From Craterilacuibacter sinensis (GTDB taxonomy: Bacteria > Pseudomonadota > Gammaproteobacteria > Burkholderiales > Chromobacteriaceae), in contig NZ_WSSB01000004.1 of assembly GCF_009831765.1 (NCBI RefSeq), forward strand, positions 1 to 64,000: DNA of 64,000 nt, in the 5' to 3' direction. Below are positions 38,174-46,719 of the stretch, piece after piece. Numbering within the stretch: position 1 is the first letter of the stretch; each line of letters starts with the position of its first letter. Below the pieces are notes generated by a model. It had not been told where the DNA came from, searched no databases, and worked only from the letters and a program-made list of their open reading frames with translations. The translations under genes were made by a program, and so were the position numbers.

Positions 38174-39208
38174 ATGAGCGACACCCCGATTACCGACACC
38201 CCCATCCCGGCCAAGCGCTCAGGCGCCGGCAATATTGCGCTGATTGTCGCGCTGGCGGCATTGGGCCTGTCCGGCTGGCAATACTATGAAACCCGCGTCA
38301 CGCTGGATCAGGCCCGTTTGTCGCTGGCGCAAAGTCTGGCCGATGCCGGCGGCTCCGCCCGCGTACTGCGTGAACAAAATACGGCGACCTTGAGCGGGTT
38401 AAAGGCTACCGATGCCAAGCTGGCCCTGCTGGAGGCGCGTGTTAACCAGTCTGCCGGGCAATATGCCACCTTGGAGGGCATGTACCAGGAGCTGACGCGT
38501 AACCGTAGCGACTGGTTGCTGGCCGAGGTCGAGCACACGCTGTCCATCGCCAGTCAGCAACTGCAGCTGGCGGGTAATGTGTCGGCTGCGGTGTCGGCGC
38601 TGGAAATGCTGGATACCCGCCTGGCCCGTTTTGACAGCCCGCAGCTGATCGGCTTGAAAAAGGCGATCAACAAGGACTTGATCGAACTCAAGGCGCTGCC
38701 TTATCTCGATAATGTCGGCATTACCCTCAAGCTGGATCAACTGATGCTGTCGGTAGATACCCTGCCGCTGGCGGTTGACCATCACCGTCTGGCTCCGGTG
38801 GCCGGTACCCGCCTCGTGCTGCCGGCGAATGCGTCGTGGTGGGAGAAGGCGCTGTCCGATTTGTCGGGCAGCATCGGCGAGCTGGTGCATATCCGTCGCA
38901 TGGACAAACCCGAAGCCTTGCTGCTGTCGCCCGAGCAGGCCTTTTTCCTGCGTGAAAACCTGAAAATGCGCTTGCTGGATGCGCGCATGGCCTTGCAAGG
39001 CCGTTTGGGCGGGACGTTCAATGCTGATATCAGCGCCGCACGCAGTTATGTAGAGCGTTATTTTGATCGCGATGCACCGGCCACCCAGCAATGGCTGGCT
39101 ACGTTGAACGGCATCAAGGATGCGCCGCTGGATGTCGAGTTGCCGGATCTGGCTGCCAGCCTCAAGTCGGTACGCGATGCGCAAGGCAGCGTGGAGGTGA
39201 AACCGTGA
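38174..39208 (+). CDS. hemX: HemX family membrane protein
   Basis: HemX proteins are annotated as uroporphyrinogen-III C-methyltransferase-like but have no methyltransferase fold; they are inner-membrane proteins with a coiled coil and of uncertain role. The 344-aa product has one N-terminal membrane segment (IALIVALAALGLSGWQYY, about 21-38), a coiled coil (about 45-110) and the conserved DWLLAEVEHTLSIASQQL region. ATG at 38174 is the first after the promoter region. Its stop overlaps the hemY GTG start. The usual upstream partners hemC and hemD are absent here. Confidence 0.88.
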   Translation: MSDTPITDTPIPAKRSGAGNIALIVALAALGLSGWQYYETRVTLDQARLSLAQSLADAGGSARVLREQNTATLSGLKATDAKLALLEARVNQSAGQYATLEGMYQELTRNRSDWLLAEVEHTLSIASQQLQLAGNVSAAVSALEMLDTRLARFDSPQLIGLKKAINKDLIELKALPYLDNVGITLKLDQLMLSVDTLPLAVDHHRLAPVAGTRLVLPANASWWEKALSDLSGSIGELVHIRRMDKPEALLLSPEQAFFLRENLKMRLLDARMALQGRLGGTFNADISAARSYVERYFDRDAPATQQWLATLNGIKDAPLDVELPDLAASLKSVRDAQGSVEVKP

Positions 39209-40407
39209 AGTTTGTGCTGTGGATTATCGGCCTGTTTGCGCTGGCGGTGCTGCTGGGGCTGGCGGCGACCGTCAATACCGGCTACGCCATCCTGTTTGTG
39301 CCGCCTTACCGCATGGAAGTCTCGTTCAATCTGCTGATCGTGGCGATCATTGTGCTGATTCTGCTGGCGCATGGCGCTTTGCGCCTGATCGCGCTGGCGG
39401 TACGCTTGCCGGAAGAGGTCCGCCAGTTTCAGCGTCAGAAAAAGCTCAAGGCTTCGCGCCATGCGCTGCGCGAAGCGGCGCTGGCTTTTTTTGAGGGGCG
39501 TTACCAGAAAGCCGAGCGCGAGGCGAATAAGGCGGTGGATGACGAATTTGCCGCGGAGAACCGCGCACTGGCCTTGATGATCGCGGCGCGCTCTGCTGCC
39601 CAGACCAACGATATCGCACACCGTGACGAATATCTGAGCCAGCTTGAAGGCTTGCCCGAGCGCCTGCAACTGGCGCGCCATATGCTGGAAGCCGAGCTGA
39701 ATTATGAAGCCAAGCAGCCGCTGGAGGCGCTGGCGGCTATCGAGCGCGCGCGTGCCATCTCGTCCAGTCTGACCTCGGCGCTGAAGCTCGAACTCAAGAT
39801 CCGCCTCAAGCTCAAGCAGCCGGAAGCGGTGCTGCAATTGAGCGAGAAGCTGCTTAAGTCGGATGCGCTGGATGCGGCGCAGGCCAGGCGTTACCGCCTG
39901 GCCGCCTATGCACAGCAGCTGGCTGGTTTTGCCGGTAGTGAAGAGATCAGCACCTGGTGGCGCAAGATTCCCGAAGTCGAGCGCGGCAATGCCGAGCTGG
40001 TTGCCCAAGTTGCGCAGCGCATGCTGGCATTGGGCGATGCGGATGCGGCCGCCACCTTGCTGGCGAGTGCCTTGTCTGCCGATGAGGATGCATCCGAGCT
40101 TGCGCTGCCATTGGCGGACATGGCCGGGCAGATCAGCGCAGCGCAGCGCATCCGTTTGATGAAGGAGGCCGAAGCCTGGCTGAAGTCACGCCCGCGAGAC
40201 CATCAGCTCTTGTTTGCCCTGGGTTGCCTTGCGCAGGAGCAGAAACTGTGGGGCAAGGCGCAGAGCTATCTGGAAGCCAGCCTGTCGGTCACCCCTACGC
40301 TGCAGGCTTGTGCCAAGCTGGCAAGCTTGTTCTTTGCGCTGGAGAAGCCGGAGGCGGCCGAACGCTACCGGCAGCAGGCGCTGGAGATTGCGCTGGCGAC
40401 GGCTTGA
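39205..40407 (+). CDS. hemY: HemY family TPR membrane protein
   Basis: The 400-aa protein has two N-terminal membrane segments (FVLWIIGLFALAVLLGLAA and LLIVAIIVLILLAHGALRL) followed by a cytoplasmic or periplasmic helical region of TPR-like repeats (about 85-395). HemY in beta/gammaproteobacteria is encoded with hemX and thought to assist tetrapyrrole synthesis; it is not protoporphyrinogen oxidase HemY of Bacillus. GTG at 39205 overlaps the hemX stop (GTGA). A terminator follows. Confidence 0.88.
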   Translation: MKFVLWIIGLFALAVLLGLAATVNTGYAILFVPPYRMEVSFNLLIVAIIVLILLAHGALRLIALAVRLPEEVRQFQRQKKLKASRHALREAALAFFEGRYQKAEREANKAVDDEFAAENRALALMIAARSAAQTNDIAHRDEYLSQLEGLPERLQLARHMLEAELNYEAKQPLEALAAIERARAISSSLTSALKLELKIRLKLKQPEAVLQLSEKLLKSDALDAAQARRYRLAAYAQQLAGFAGSEEISTWWRKIPEVERGNAELVAQVAQRMLALGDADAAATLLASALSADEDASELALPLADMAGQISAAQRIRLMKEAEAWLKSRPRDHQLLFALGCLAQEQKLWGKAQSYLEASLSVTPTLQACAKLASLFFALEKPEAAERYRQQALEIALATA

Positions 40408-40426
40408 GTGCCCGCCTTTGATGATG

Positions 40427-40453
40427 AAAAAACCCGCTTCTGGCGGGTTTTTT
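40427..40453 (+). terminator. intrinsic terminator after hemY
   Basis: AAAAAACCCGC pairs with GCGGGTTTTTT over a 5-base loop, 20 bases after the hemY stop. Confidence 0.85.
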
Positions 40454-40460
40454 CATGGTT

Positions 40461-40520
40461 ATGTCCCCGTTACGGGTAGGCGCAGATGGGTTTTGGACTT
40501 TGTGTCCGCGCAGCGGACAC
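40461..40520 (+). repeat. dispersed intergenic repeat, copy B
   Basis: This begins ATGTCCCCGTTACGGGTAGG and ends in the palindrome GTGTCCGCGCAGCGGACAC. It is the inverted relative of copy A at 36387-36444. Both copies lie just outside coding sequences. Confidence 0.7.
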
Positions 40521-40545
40521 ATTAATTCAAGGCCAGGCTGTGTCT

Positions 40546-41256
40546 TCAGCCGGCAAAACCCAGAGCGGCGAGCTCGGCCGGGGTCAGAAAACGCCACTGC
40601 CCGGGTGCCAGCTCACCCAAGTCCAGCGAGCCGATGGCGATGCGGTGCAGCGCCTCGACACGATTACCGGCGGCAGCGACCATGCGCTTGACCTGATGGT
40701 AACGTCCCTGACTGATGGTCATATGGATGGTGTGTTCATCCACCTGCAGGACGGCATCGACCGCCAGTGCTTCATCCTCATCCCTGAGCAGTACGCCGCT
40801 TTGCAATTGCGATAGCAGCATCGAGTTGGCCGCATGCTTGAGCGTGACGCGGTAGCACTTGGGCACCTGCTTCTTGGGGGAGGTCAGTGCATGGATAAAC
40901 TGGCCGTCGGTGGTCAGCAGCAGCAGACCGGTCGTGTCCGCGTCCAGTCGCCCCACCGCACTGACGCCCAGGTTGTTGAAGGGAAGTGGCAGGCGCGAGT
41001 AGACGCTGGGGTGGTGGATGGGCTTGTGCGAGGTTTCGGTATTCGCCTCTTTATTCAGCATCAGGTAGACCGGGCCACGCAGTATCTGCCACGGTTCGTC
41101 ATCCACGCTTAAGCTGTGAAGCGCGTCCGGCTGCACCTTTGCACGCCAGTTGTCGGCCTGCTCGCCGTTGATTTCGACCAGGCCGTATTCGATCAGCTTG
41201 CGGCATTCCTTGCGGCTGCCGAAGCCTTGTTGTTGCAAGAAGCGGTAGAGTTCCAT
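40546..41256 (-). CDS. rsuA: 16S rRNA pseudouridine(516) synthase
   Basis: RsuA isomerises U516 of 16S rRNA. The 236-aa protein has an N-terminal S4 RNA-binding domain (RFLQQQGFGSRKECRKLIEYG in part, about 5-25) and the catalytic aspartate in GRLDADTTGLLLLT (about 102). TISQGRYHQVKRM and ALHRIAIG toward the C-terminus match RsuA rather than RluB/E/F in order and length. The start is an unambiguous ATG at 41256. Confidence 0.88.
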   Translation of the reverse strand: MELYRFLQQQGFGSRKECRKLIEYGLVEINGEQADNWRAKVQPDALHSLSVDDEPWQILRGPVYLMLNKEANTETSHKPIHHPSVYSRLPLPFNNLGVSAVGRLDADTTGLLLLTTDGQFIHALTSPKKQVPKCYRVTLKHAANSMLLSQLQSGVLLRDEDEALAVDAVLQVDEHTIHMTISQGRYHQVKRMVAAAGNRVEALHRIAIGSLDLGELAPGQWRFLTPAELAALGFAG

Positions 41257-41275
41257 GGCGCGATATTAGCACGCC

Positions 41276-41530
41276 TCAGGGGGTAATCTGAATGGACGTG
41301 CTGGCGCGCTGGACACGGTTGCGGCCGGCTTCTTGGGCGCGATACAGCGCATCATCAGCCGCGCGCAACAGCGTGTCATTGTCCTTTCCGTGCTGCGGAT
41401 AGGCCGAGACGCCGATGGAGATGGTAACGCGGATCGTGTGCTTGCCATCGGCGCTGATGACGTGTAGCTGTTCGATTTTGCGCCACAGCAGGCCGGCCTG
41501 CAGTCCGGTGTCGTCCAGCAGCGCTGGGTC
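41276..41530 (-). pseudogene. 3' fragment of a GGDEF-domain gene
   Basis: On the minus strand one frame gives LLWRKIEQLHVISADGKHTI, then the classic late GGDEF segment RVTISIGVSAYPQHG, LLRAADDALYRAQEAGRNRV and a stop at 41276-41278. This is the last 75 or so residues of a diguanylate cyclase domain. The GGDEF motif itself, the rest of the protein and any start are missing; upstream of about 41530 the sequence turns AT-rich and non-coding. The gene has been cut at its 5' side. Confidence 0.8.
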
Positions 41531-41805
41531 GTGATTGCATGTGTAGTTTGTACAGGTAGAACTTGCTATTGCATCTCTACATTAGCCATTAGCGGCATCT
41601 TTGCAGATGGCTTGTGTTGATAGATAAGCGCTCTTTTGGCATGCCGTTTCTGCATGCTATGCATCGATATATTTCATTATTATTAAAATCTAATATGACT
41701 TAGAATAATTAAATTGAGTGATTTAGCTTTTTGGAATCGCTTTGGTGCATGGCTAACTTATTGTTCATGCAGGAATAATGCGGTATTTCGATCGTGGGAA
41801 TGATG
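41531..41805 (+). promoter_or_regulatory. AT-rich region upstream of the rpoS-type gene
   Basis: No gene is supported. The stretch 41660-41720 is very AT-rich and may hold an UP-element or promoter. A 14-codon frame (41778-41822, MRYFDRGNDDAWSR) overlaps the sigma gene start; AGGA precedes it at close spacing. Confidence 0.35.
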
Positions 41806-42732
41806 ATGCGTGGAGTCGTTGAGGCGTGGGCCGAAGTAGAGGGACAAGATTTTCTGAGTGATGGACATTCACGGATGGATGCTGGGGTCGCTTTTGAGGA
41901 TCTGGTCGATATCACCCAGATTTATCTGAAGGATATCGGTAGCTGCAAGCTACTCAGCGCGGCAAACGAACAGGCGCTGGCATTACGCATGGCAGAGGGC
42001 GACAGTAATGCGCAGGCCTTGTTGGTCAAACACAATCTGCGTCTGGTGGTCAGCATTGCCAAACACTATCTCAACCGCGGTTTGCCGTTATTGGACCTGA
42101 TCGAAGAAGGGAATATGGGGCTGATGCATGCTGTCGAAAAATTCGATGTCAGCCGCGGTTTTCGCTTGTCTACCTACGCTACCTGCTGGATACGGCAAAA
42201 TATCGAACGCGCCATCATGAATCAGTCGCGCACCGTCCGTTTGCCGGTTCATGTGGTCAAGGAGTTGAATGCCTGTTTGCGTGCCGCCCGCGAGCTGGAA
42301 AGCCACAGTGGCATCGAGCCGAGCATGGAAGAAATTGCCTGGCATCTTGGCAAGCCGGTTGCCGATGTGCGCCGCCTGATGGAACAGAATCCGCGCATGA
42401 TGTCGCTGGATGCGCCGCTGGACAGGGATCCGGGCTTGAGTGTGGGGGAGGCGATTGCCGATACCGAACAGGCCGAGCCGGACGAGGCGCTGAACAATGC
42501 CGAATTGATGAGCTATTTGCAAGAATGGCTGGCTCTGCTGCCAAGCAAGCAGCGGCTGGTCGTCGAGCACCGCTATGGTCTGAACGGAAACGAGATCAGC
42601 ACGCTGGAAGAAGTCGCCAGAATGCTGGGGCTGGCGCGCGAGCGGGTGCGCCAGATCCAGATTGAAAGTCTGGCCCGCCTCAAGCAGATTGCCAGCATGC
42701 AAGGCATCGAGGCCGATGCCGTTTTGTCTTGA
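41806..42732 (+). CDS. rpoS: RNA polymerase sigma factor, RpoS type
   Basis: A 308-aa sigma70-family factor (group 2). Region 1.2 (DITQIYLKDIGSCKLLSA), region 2 (HNLRLVVSIAKHYLNRGL, DLIEEGNMGLMHAVEKFD), region 2.4-3.0 (ERAIMNQSRTVRLPVHVVKELN, in part RLPVHVVKELN, an RpoS hallmark) and region 4.2 (LARERVRQIQIESLARLKQ) are all present. The region 2.3 motif reads STYATCWIRQ: Cys replaces the first of two Trp usually seen (ATWWIRQ). Start is uncertain among GTG 41794 and ATG 41800, 41803 and 41806; GGGA lies 6 bases ahead of 41806. The usual nlpD and mutS neighbours are missing. Confidence 0.87.
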   Translation: MRGVVEAWAEVEGQDFLSDGHSRMDAGVAFEDLVDITQIYLKDIGSCKLLSAANEQALALRMAEGDSNAQALLVKHNLRLVVSIAKHYLNRGLPLLDLIEEGNMGLMHAVEKFDVSRGFRLSTYATCWIRQNIERAIMNQSRTVRLPVHVVKELNACLRAARELESHSGIEPSMEEIAWHLGKPVADVRRLMEQNPRMMSLDAPLDRDPGLSVGEAIADTEQAEPDEALNNAELMSYLQEWLALLPSKQRLVVEHRYGLNGNEISTLEEVARMLGLARERVRQIQIESLARLKQIASMQGIEADAVLS

Positions 42733-42742
42733 TAGCGCAAAG

Positions 42743-42775
42743 CGGCCCGCTGCCTTATATGGCTAGTGCGGGCCG
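42743..42775. terminator. hairpin between rpoS-type gene and rhlE
   Basis: CGGCCCGC pairs with GCGGGCCG across a 17-base loop between the two convergent genes. T runs are lacking. Confidence 0.4.
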
Positions 42776-42784
42776 GTTCAGGCT

Positions 42785-44185
42785 TTAGCGCTTGGGCTGG
42801 CTGAACAGTGCAGCTTGCGGGCGGGCCTGTTTGCTGCGTCCTTGCCCGGCCGGCTTGGCGCCTTGGGGTTTGGGTGCGTCATGGCCGTGTGGCTTGGCCT
42901 GATGCGCATGTGCCGCTTTTTGTTTTTGCTGGGCCGGCGCGCCGCGGCGCGCATTATTGCCTGCGTTTTGTCCCTGTCCCTGACGGCCGCCCTGGCCACG
43001 GCCTTGCGGCTGGCGCGGCTTGAGCAGCGGCTCGGGCTTGACCGACAGGTCGGCCTTGTAGCCGGCCACTTCGAAGCGTTCGATGTCTTTCTTGATCAGG
43101 CGTTCGATATCTTTGAGCAGCTTCAGCTCGTCCACACAGACCAGAGACACGGCTTCACCGCTGGAACCGGCACGACCGGTACGGCCGATACGGTGCACAT
43201 AGTCTTCCGGCACGTTAGGCAGCTCGAAGTTGACCACAAACGGCAGCTGGTCGATGTCCAGGCCACGTGCGGCGATATCGGTGGCGACCAGCGCCTGCAA
43301 GTCGCCCGACTTGAAATTGGCCAGTGCACTGGTGCGTGCGCCCTGGCTCTTGTTGCCATGGATCGCGGCCGAGCGGATGCCGGCCTTGTCCAGTTTTTCC
43401 GACAGGCGGTTGGCGCCGTGCTTGGTGCGGGTGAATACCAGCAGCTGGTGCCAGTTATTGTCCTGAATCAGCTTGATCAGCAGATCGGTTTTCTTGTCGC
43501 GGTCGACCAGGTGCACGCGCTGGGCCACCAGCTCGCTCGAGGTATTGCGACGGGCGACTTCCACCAGCTGCGGATTGTCCAGCAGGCCGTCGGCCAGCGT
43601 GCGGATCTCGTCGGAGAAGGTGGCCGAGAACAGCAGGTTCTGCCGGCGCGGCGGCATGATGGCCAGAATTTTCTTGATGTCGCGGATAAAGCCCATATCC
43701 AGCATGCGGTCGGCTTCATCCAGTACCAGAATTTCAACCGCCGACAGATCGATGGTTTTTTGCTGTACATGATCAAGCAGACGGCCAGGGGTGGCGATCA
43801 CGATATCGATGGGCTTACGCAGCTGGGCGTATTGCGGGTTGATGCTGACGCCACCGAACATCACCATGGAGCTGAGCTTCAGGTGCTGGCCATAGGTCTT
43901 GACCGATTCGGCAACCTGGGCTGCCAGTTCGCGGGTCGGGGTCAGAACCAGTGCGCGCGGGCGGCCGGCACGGGTATTGGCTGGCGTCGTAGCCAGACGC
44001 TGCAGCAAAGGCAGGGTAAAGCCGGCGGTCTTGCCGGTGCCGGTCTGCGCGGCCGCCAGCAGGTCGCCACCCTTCAAGACTTGCGGAATGGCCTGCAGCT
44101 GGATAGGCGTCGGGATGGTATAGCCTGCGTCGGCAACGGCGCGGGCAATAGGTTCGATCAGGCCGAGTTCGGCGAAGGTGGTCAT
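42785..44185 (-). CDS. rhlE: DEAD-box ATP-dependent RNA helicase, RhlE type
   Basis: A 466-aa helicase for ribosome or mRNA remodelling. Motifs in order: Q motif TPIQLQAIP (about 25), Walker [12 protein letters not shown] (about 45), PTRELAAQV (about 85), TPGRLLDH (about 130), DEAD in [12 protein letters not shown] (about 156), SATFSDEI (about 188), and [14 protein letters not shown] with [10 protein letters not shown] (about 300-340). The tail (about 395-466) is low-complexity Gln/Gly/Lys/Pro-rich, as in RhlE. ATG at 44185 is chosen because AAGGAAA precedes it by 5 bases. Confidence 0.93.
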   Translation of the reverse strand: MTTFAELGLIEPIARAVADAGYTIPTPIQLQAIPQVLKGGDLLAAAQTGTGKTAGFTLPLLQRLATTPANTRAGRPRALVLTPTRELAAQVAESVKTYGQHLKLSSMVMFGGVSINPQYAQLRKPIDIVIATPGRLLDHVQQKTIDLSAVEILVLDEADRMLDMGFIRDIKKILAIMPPRRQNLLFSATFSDEIRTLADGLLDNPQLVEVARRNTSSELVAQRVHLVDRDKKTDLLIKLIQDNNWHQLLVFTRTKHGANRLSEKLDKAGIRSAAIHGNKSQGARTSALANFKSGDLQALVATDIAARGLDIDQLPFVVNFELPNVPEDYVHRIGRTGRAGSSGEAVSLVCVDELKLLKDIERLIKKDIERFEVAGYKADLSVKPEPLLKPRQPQGRGQGGRQGQGQNAGNNARRGAPAQQKQKAAHAHQAKPHGHDAPKPQGAKPAGQGRSKQARPQAALFSQPKR

Positions 44186-44245
44186 GCGGTTTCCTTGCTG
44201 CGGCGAGCCGGTATCCGGCATCCATCCGCGCCGACTGCGGTAGAG

Positions 44246-44280
44246 TCAAAATAAAAGCACCGGCGGATGGCAGCCGGTGC
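44246..44280 (-). terminator. intrinsic terminator between mscS and rhlE
   Basis: Read on the minus strand, GCACCGGC pairs with GCCGGTGC and is followed by TTTTATTTT. It lies after mscS and ahead of rhlE, separating the two transcripts. Confidence 0.7.
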
Positions 44281-44324
44281 AAGCGGGGCAGTATACGCGA
44301 AATGCAGAAGCATAGTGTCGGGAT

Positions 44325-44406
44325 AGGGGGTATCGGGGAGCGGGGAACCGGGACTCGCGATGTTGATGCGAGCATGCTTGGCCGAAATGCTGAAACCCGA
44401 GTCCCG
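44325..44406. repeat. G-rich/C-rich inverted repeat of the GGGACTCGGG type
   Basis: CGGGACTCG (44349-44357) and CGAGTCCCG (44398-44406) are exact inverted copies. They are embedded in G-runs on one side and CCC-runs on the other. The motif resembles the tandem repeat at 52172-52250, so both seem to belong to one intergenic repeat family. Confidence 0.5.
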
Positions 44407-44409
44407 AGT

Positions 44410-45213
44410 CTACCCCTGCCTCACCACCACCGGCTGTTCGGGCAGCGGGAAGCCGGCTGCGGTCAGGGTGTCGCGTATGGCGCGGTTGCTGTCGAAGTAG
44501 ACCTGCCAGTAATGGTCGGTATGGCAGTAGGGACGCACTGCCAGAACCGGGCCGCGCTCGTTGAATTCCAGAATCTCGATATCGGGTGGCGGCGTGGTCA
44601 TCACATTGGCGATGGTGGCGATTTTTTCCCGCAGCAGGGTTTGCGCCAGTGCGTAGTCTGCCGAGTTGGCCAGCTGGGCACACAAATCGACACGGCGGTA
44701 GCCGTTGGTCGAGTAGTTCTGGATATTGTCGGAAAAAATCTTGTTGTTGCCGACCAGAGTCTGCACATTGTCCGGCGTGTTGAAGGTGGTGGCGAACAGG
44801 CCGATATTTTCCACCGTTCCGGTGACGCCGCCGGCACAGATAAAGTCACCGACCTTGAACGGGCGCAGTACCACCAGAAAGATGCCGGCAGCGAAGTTGG
44901 CCAGCAGCCCGCTCCACGCCATGCCGATGGCGATGCCGCCAGCGGCAATCACGGCGGCGAAGGTGGTGGTCTGCATGCCGAAATAGCCGAGGATGCCGAT
45001 GATCAGGATGACGGTGAGCGATACCGATAAAAAGGAATGGACATAGCGCTGCAAGGTCGCGTCGATATTGCGCCGTATCAACTGGTCGCTGACCAGACGG
45101 CAGGCCAGATTGATCAGCCAGCGTCCGATAATCCATAGCGCAATGGCGGCCAGAATGTTCAGCCCTATGCTGACGGCGATATCTGTCCAGTGACTCCAGT
45201 TGACTTGTGGCAT
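44410..45213 (-). CDS. mscS: small-conductance mechanosensitive channel
   Basis: MscS releases osmolytes on hypo-osmotic shock. The 267-aa product has three membrane helices, with the pore helix TM3 rich in Ala/Gly (TTTFAAVIAAGGIAIGMAWSG in part, about 85-105), then FAAGIFLVVLRPFKVGDFI and the beta domain with GTVENIGLFATTFNTPDN. Length is close to E. coli MscS (286). ATG at 45213 has AGGAG 7 bases upstream; a longer in-frame extension to 45513 is non-coding in character. Confidence 0.93.
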   Translation of the reverse strand: MPQVNWSHWTDIAVSIGLNILAAIALWIIGRWLINLACRLVSDQLIRRNIDATLQRYVHSFLSVSLTVILIIGILGYFGMQTTTFAAVIAAGGIAIGMAWSGLLANFAAGIFLVVLRPFKVGDFICAGGVTGTVENIGLFATTFNTPDNVQTLVGNNKIFSDNIQNYSTNGYRRVDLCAQLANSADYALAQTLLREKIATIANVMTTPPPDIEILEFNERGPVLAVRPYCHTDHYWQVYFDSNRAIRDTLTAAGFPLPEQPVVVRQG

Positions 45214-45366
45214 GACGTGCTCCTGCAAGGTGGATGAAGTTGCAGCATAGAAGCTGGGCTTGGGCCTGCAAGCGCATTGCCATCGCCAAGGCCCGCTTGT
45301 TAAGCTGCGCCTCCTTTGCTGCTGCACCTCCTTATCGCGGGGTCGCAGGCAATTTCCGGGAACATC

Positions 45367-46617
45367 ATGAAGACACGTACTTTTTACGCGTTGGCTGCCT
45401 GTTTGCTGCCATGGACGCTGGCGCAGGCCGCCAGCCAGGTATTGCCGCTGGATACGCGGGCCAGTGCTTATTTCAATGGCTGGCCGGAGGCGGGCGCCAA
45501 ACAGGGCGGGCATTACCCCGGTGCAGTCAATCTGGCGTCCAGCTGGCTGGGCAAGCTGGACGATGACCAGCTACAGGCGCTGCTGGCGCGCAAGGGTATT
45601 GCCGTGCAGCAGCCTTTGGGCCTGTATGGCACGGGCAGCAAGGCGGTGGCCGCGCGCCTGGGCAAGTTGGGTTATCGCCATATCAGCTATCTGCCGAATG
45701 CCTTGGCCGATACGGCCAAACTCAAGGCCCTGCCTAATTATCAGGCACTGGTGCCGGCATTCTGGCTGCGCGATTTGCAGCAGGGCAAGCCGGTCACTGC
45801 TGCGCCGGCCAAGGGCTGGAAGCTGTTCGAGGTGGGCTGGAGTGTGCCCAAGGCTTATCTGCTAAGCCATATTCCCGGCGCGGGGTATATCGATACCAAT
45901 ACGCTGGAATCCGAGCCACTGTGGAACAAGGTGGACGACAAACAGCTGGAAGCCACTTTGCTGGCGCAGGGCATCACCAGCAGTACGCCGGTCATCCTGT
46001 ACGGGCGCGATACGCTGATGGCGGCGCGCGCAGCCCATATCCTGATGCTGGCAGGGGTCAAGGATGTGCGCATCCTCGATGGCGGCTATCCGGCCTGGAG
46101 CGCGGCGGACTATCCGGTGGCGCGCGGTTTGCCGCCGCCGGTCACGGCAGCGCGTGCCTGGGGCGGGCCATTTCCGGCACACCCGGAGTGGCTGGTGTCT
46201 ACCGCCGAAGCCAAGGCCCTGCTTAAGTCGCCAAACGGACGCCTGGCCAGCATACGCAGCTGGGCCGAGTTTACCGGCGAGACCTCGGGTTACAGCTATA
46301 TCAAGCCCAAGGGCGATATTCCCGGTGCGGCCTGGGGTCATGGCGGGGTGAACGCCAATGATATGAGCGACTTCCGTAATCCGGACCATACCATGCGTTC
46401 GGCCGACGAAATTGCCGCTTTCTGGCGCGAGGCCGGCATTTTGCCTGAGCAAAGAGTGGCGTTTTATTGCGGCACCGGCTGGCGCGCATCCGAAGCCTTT
46501 TTCTACGCTTATCTGATGGGCTGGAAACAGCCGGCGGTGTATGACGGCGGCTGGATGGAGTGGAGCAGCGATCCGGCCAATCCTGTGGTGCGAGGCGAGC
46601 GCCCGATCAAGCCTTGA
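45367..46617 (+). CDS. exported multi-domain rhodanese, YnjE-like thiosulfate sulfurtransferase
   Basis: The 416-aa protein begins with a signal peptide (MKTRTFYALAACLLPWTLAQA). It consists of three rhodanese-like domains, as in E. coli YnjE (435 aa). The active-site cysteine is in the last domain, FYCGTGWRASEAFFYAYLMGW (in part, near residue 370). The first two domains have HYPGAVNL and HIPGAGYID but no catalytic Cys loop. It likely moves sulfane sulfur in the periplasm; the acceptor is unknown. Confidence 0.9.
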   Translation: MKTRTFYALAACLLPWTLAQAASQVLPLDTRASAYFNGWPEAGAKQGGHYPGAVNLASSWLGKLDDDQLQALLARKGIAVQQPLGLYGTGSKAVAARLGKLGYRHISYLPNALADTAKLKALPNYQALVPAFWLRDLQQGKPVTAAPAKGWKLFEVGWSVPKAYLLSHIPGAGYIDTNTLESEPLWNKVDDKQLEATLLAQGITSSTPVILYGRDTLMAARAAHILMLAGVKDVRILDGGYPAWSAADYPVARGLPPPVTAARAWGGPFPAHPEWLVSTAEAKALLKSPNGRLASIRSWAEFTGETSGYSYIKPKGDIPGAAWGHGGVNANDMSDFRNPDHTMRSADEIAAFWREAGILPEQRVAFYCGTGWRASEAFFYAYLMGWKQPAVYDGGWMEWSSDPANPVVRGERPIKP

Positions 46618-46623
46618 GCCGTG

Positions 46624-46662
46624 GCCGCCTGCGTGGCGAGTGCAGGCGGCTTTCGCATTTTG
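46624..46662 (+). terminator. intrinsic terminator after the rhodanese gene
   Basis: GCCGCCTGC pairs with GCAGGCGGC over a 9-base loop, followed by TTTCGCATTTT. Confidence 0.65.
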
Positions 46663-46719
46663 CTTGCGTATGGCATGGTAGCGTGTGTCCCATTCGTAAT
46701 AAGAACACAGGAAACCATC

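Noticed and set aside
38174-40407. HemX as a real uroporphyrinogen methyltransferase and HemY as protoporphyrinogen oxidase
   Set aside because: HemX lacks a SAM-binding methyltransferase fold and HemY is a TPR membrane protein without a flavin motif; the names are historical.
41778-41822. A 14-codon leader frame (MRYFDRGNDDAWSR) overlapping the sigma gene start
   Set aside because: The AGGA is only about 4 bases from the ATG and there is no sign of selection on the peptide, so I do not call it a gene.
42815-44254. A 479-codon plus-strand frame opposite rhlE
   Set aside because: rhlE has every DEAD-box motif in order; the opposite frame has none.
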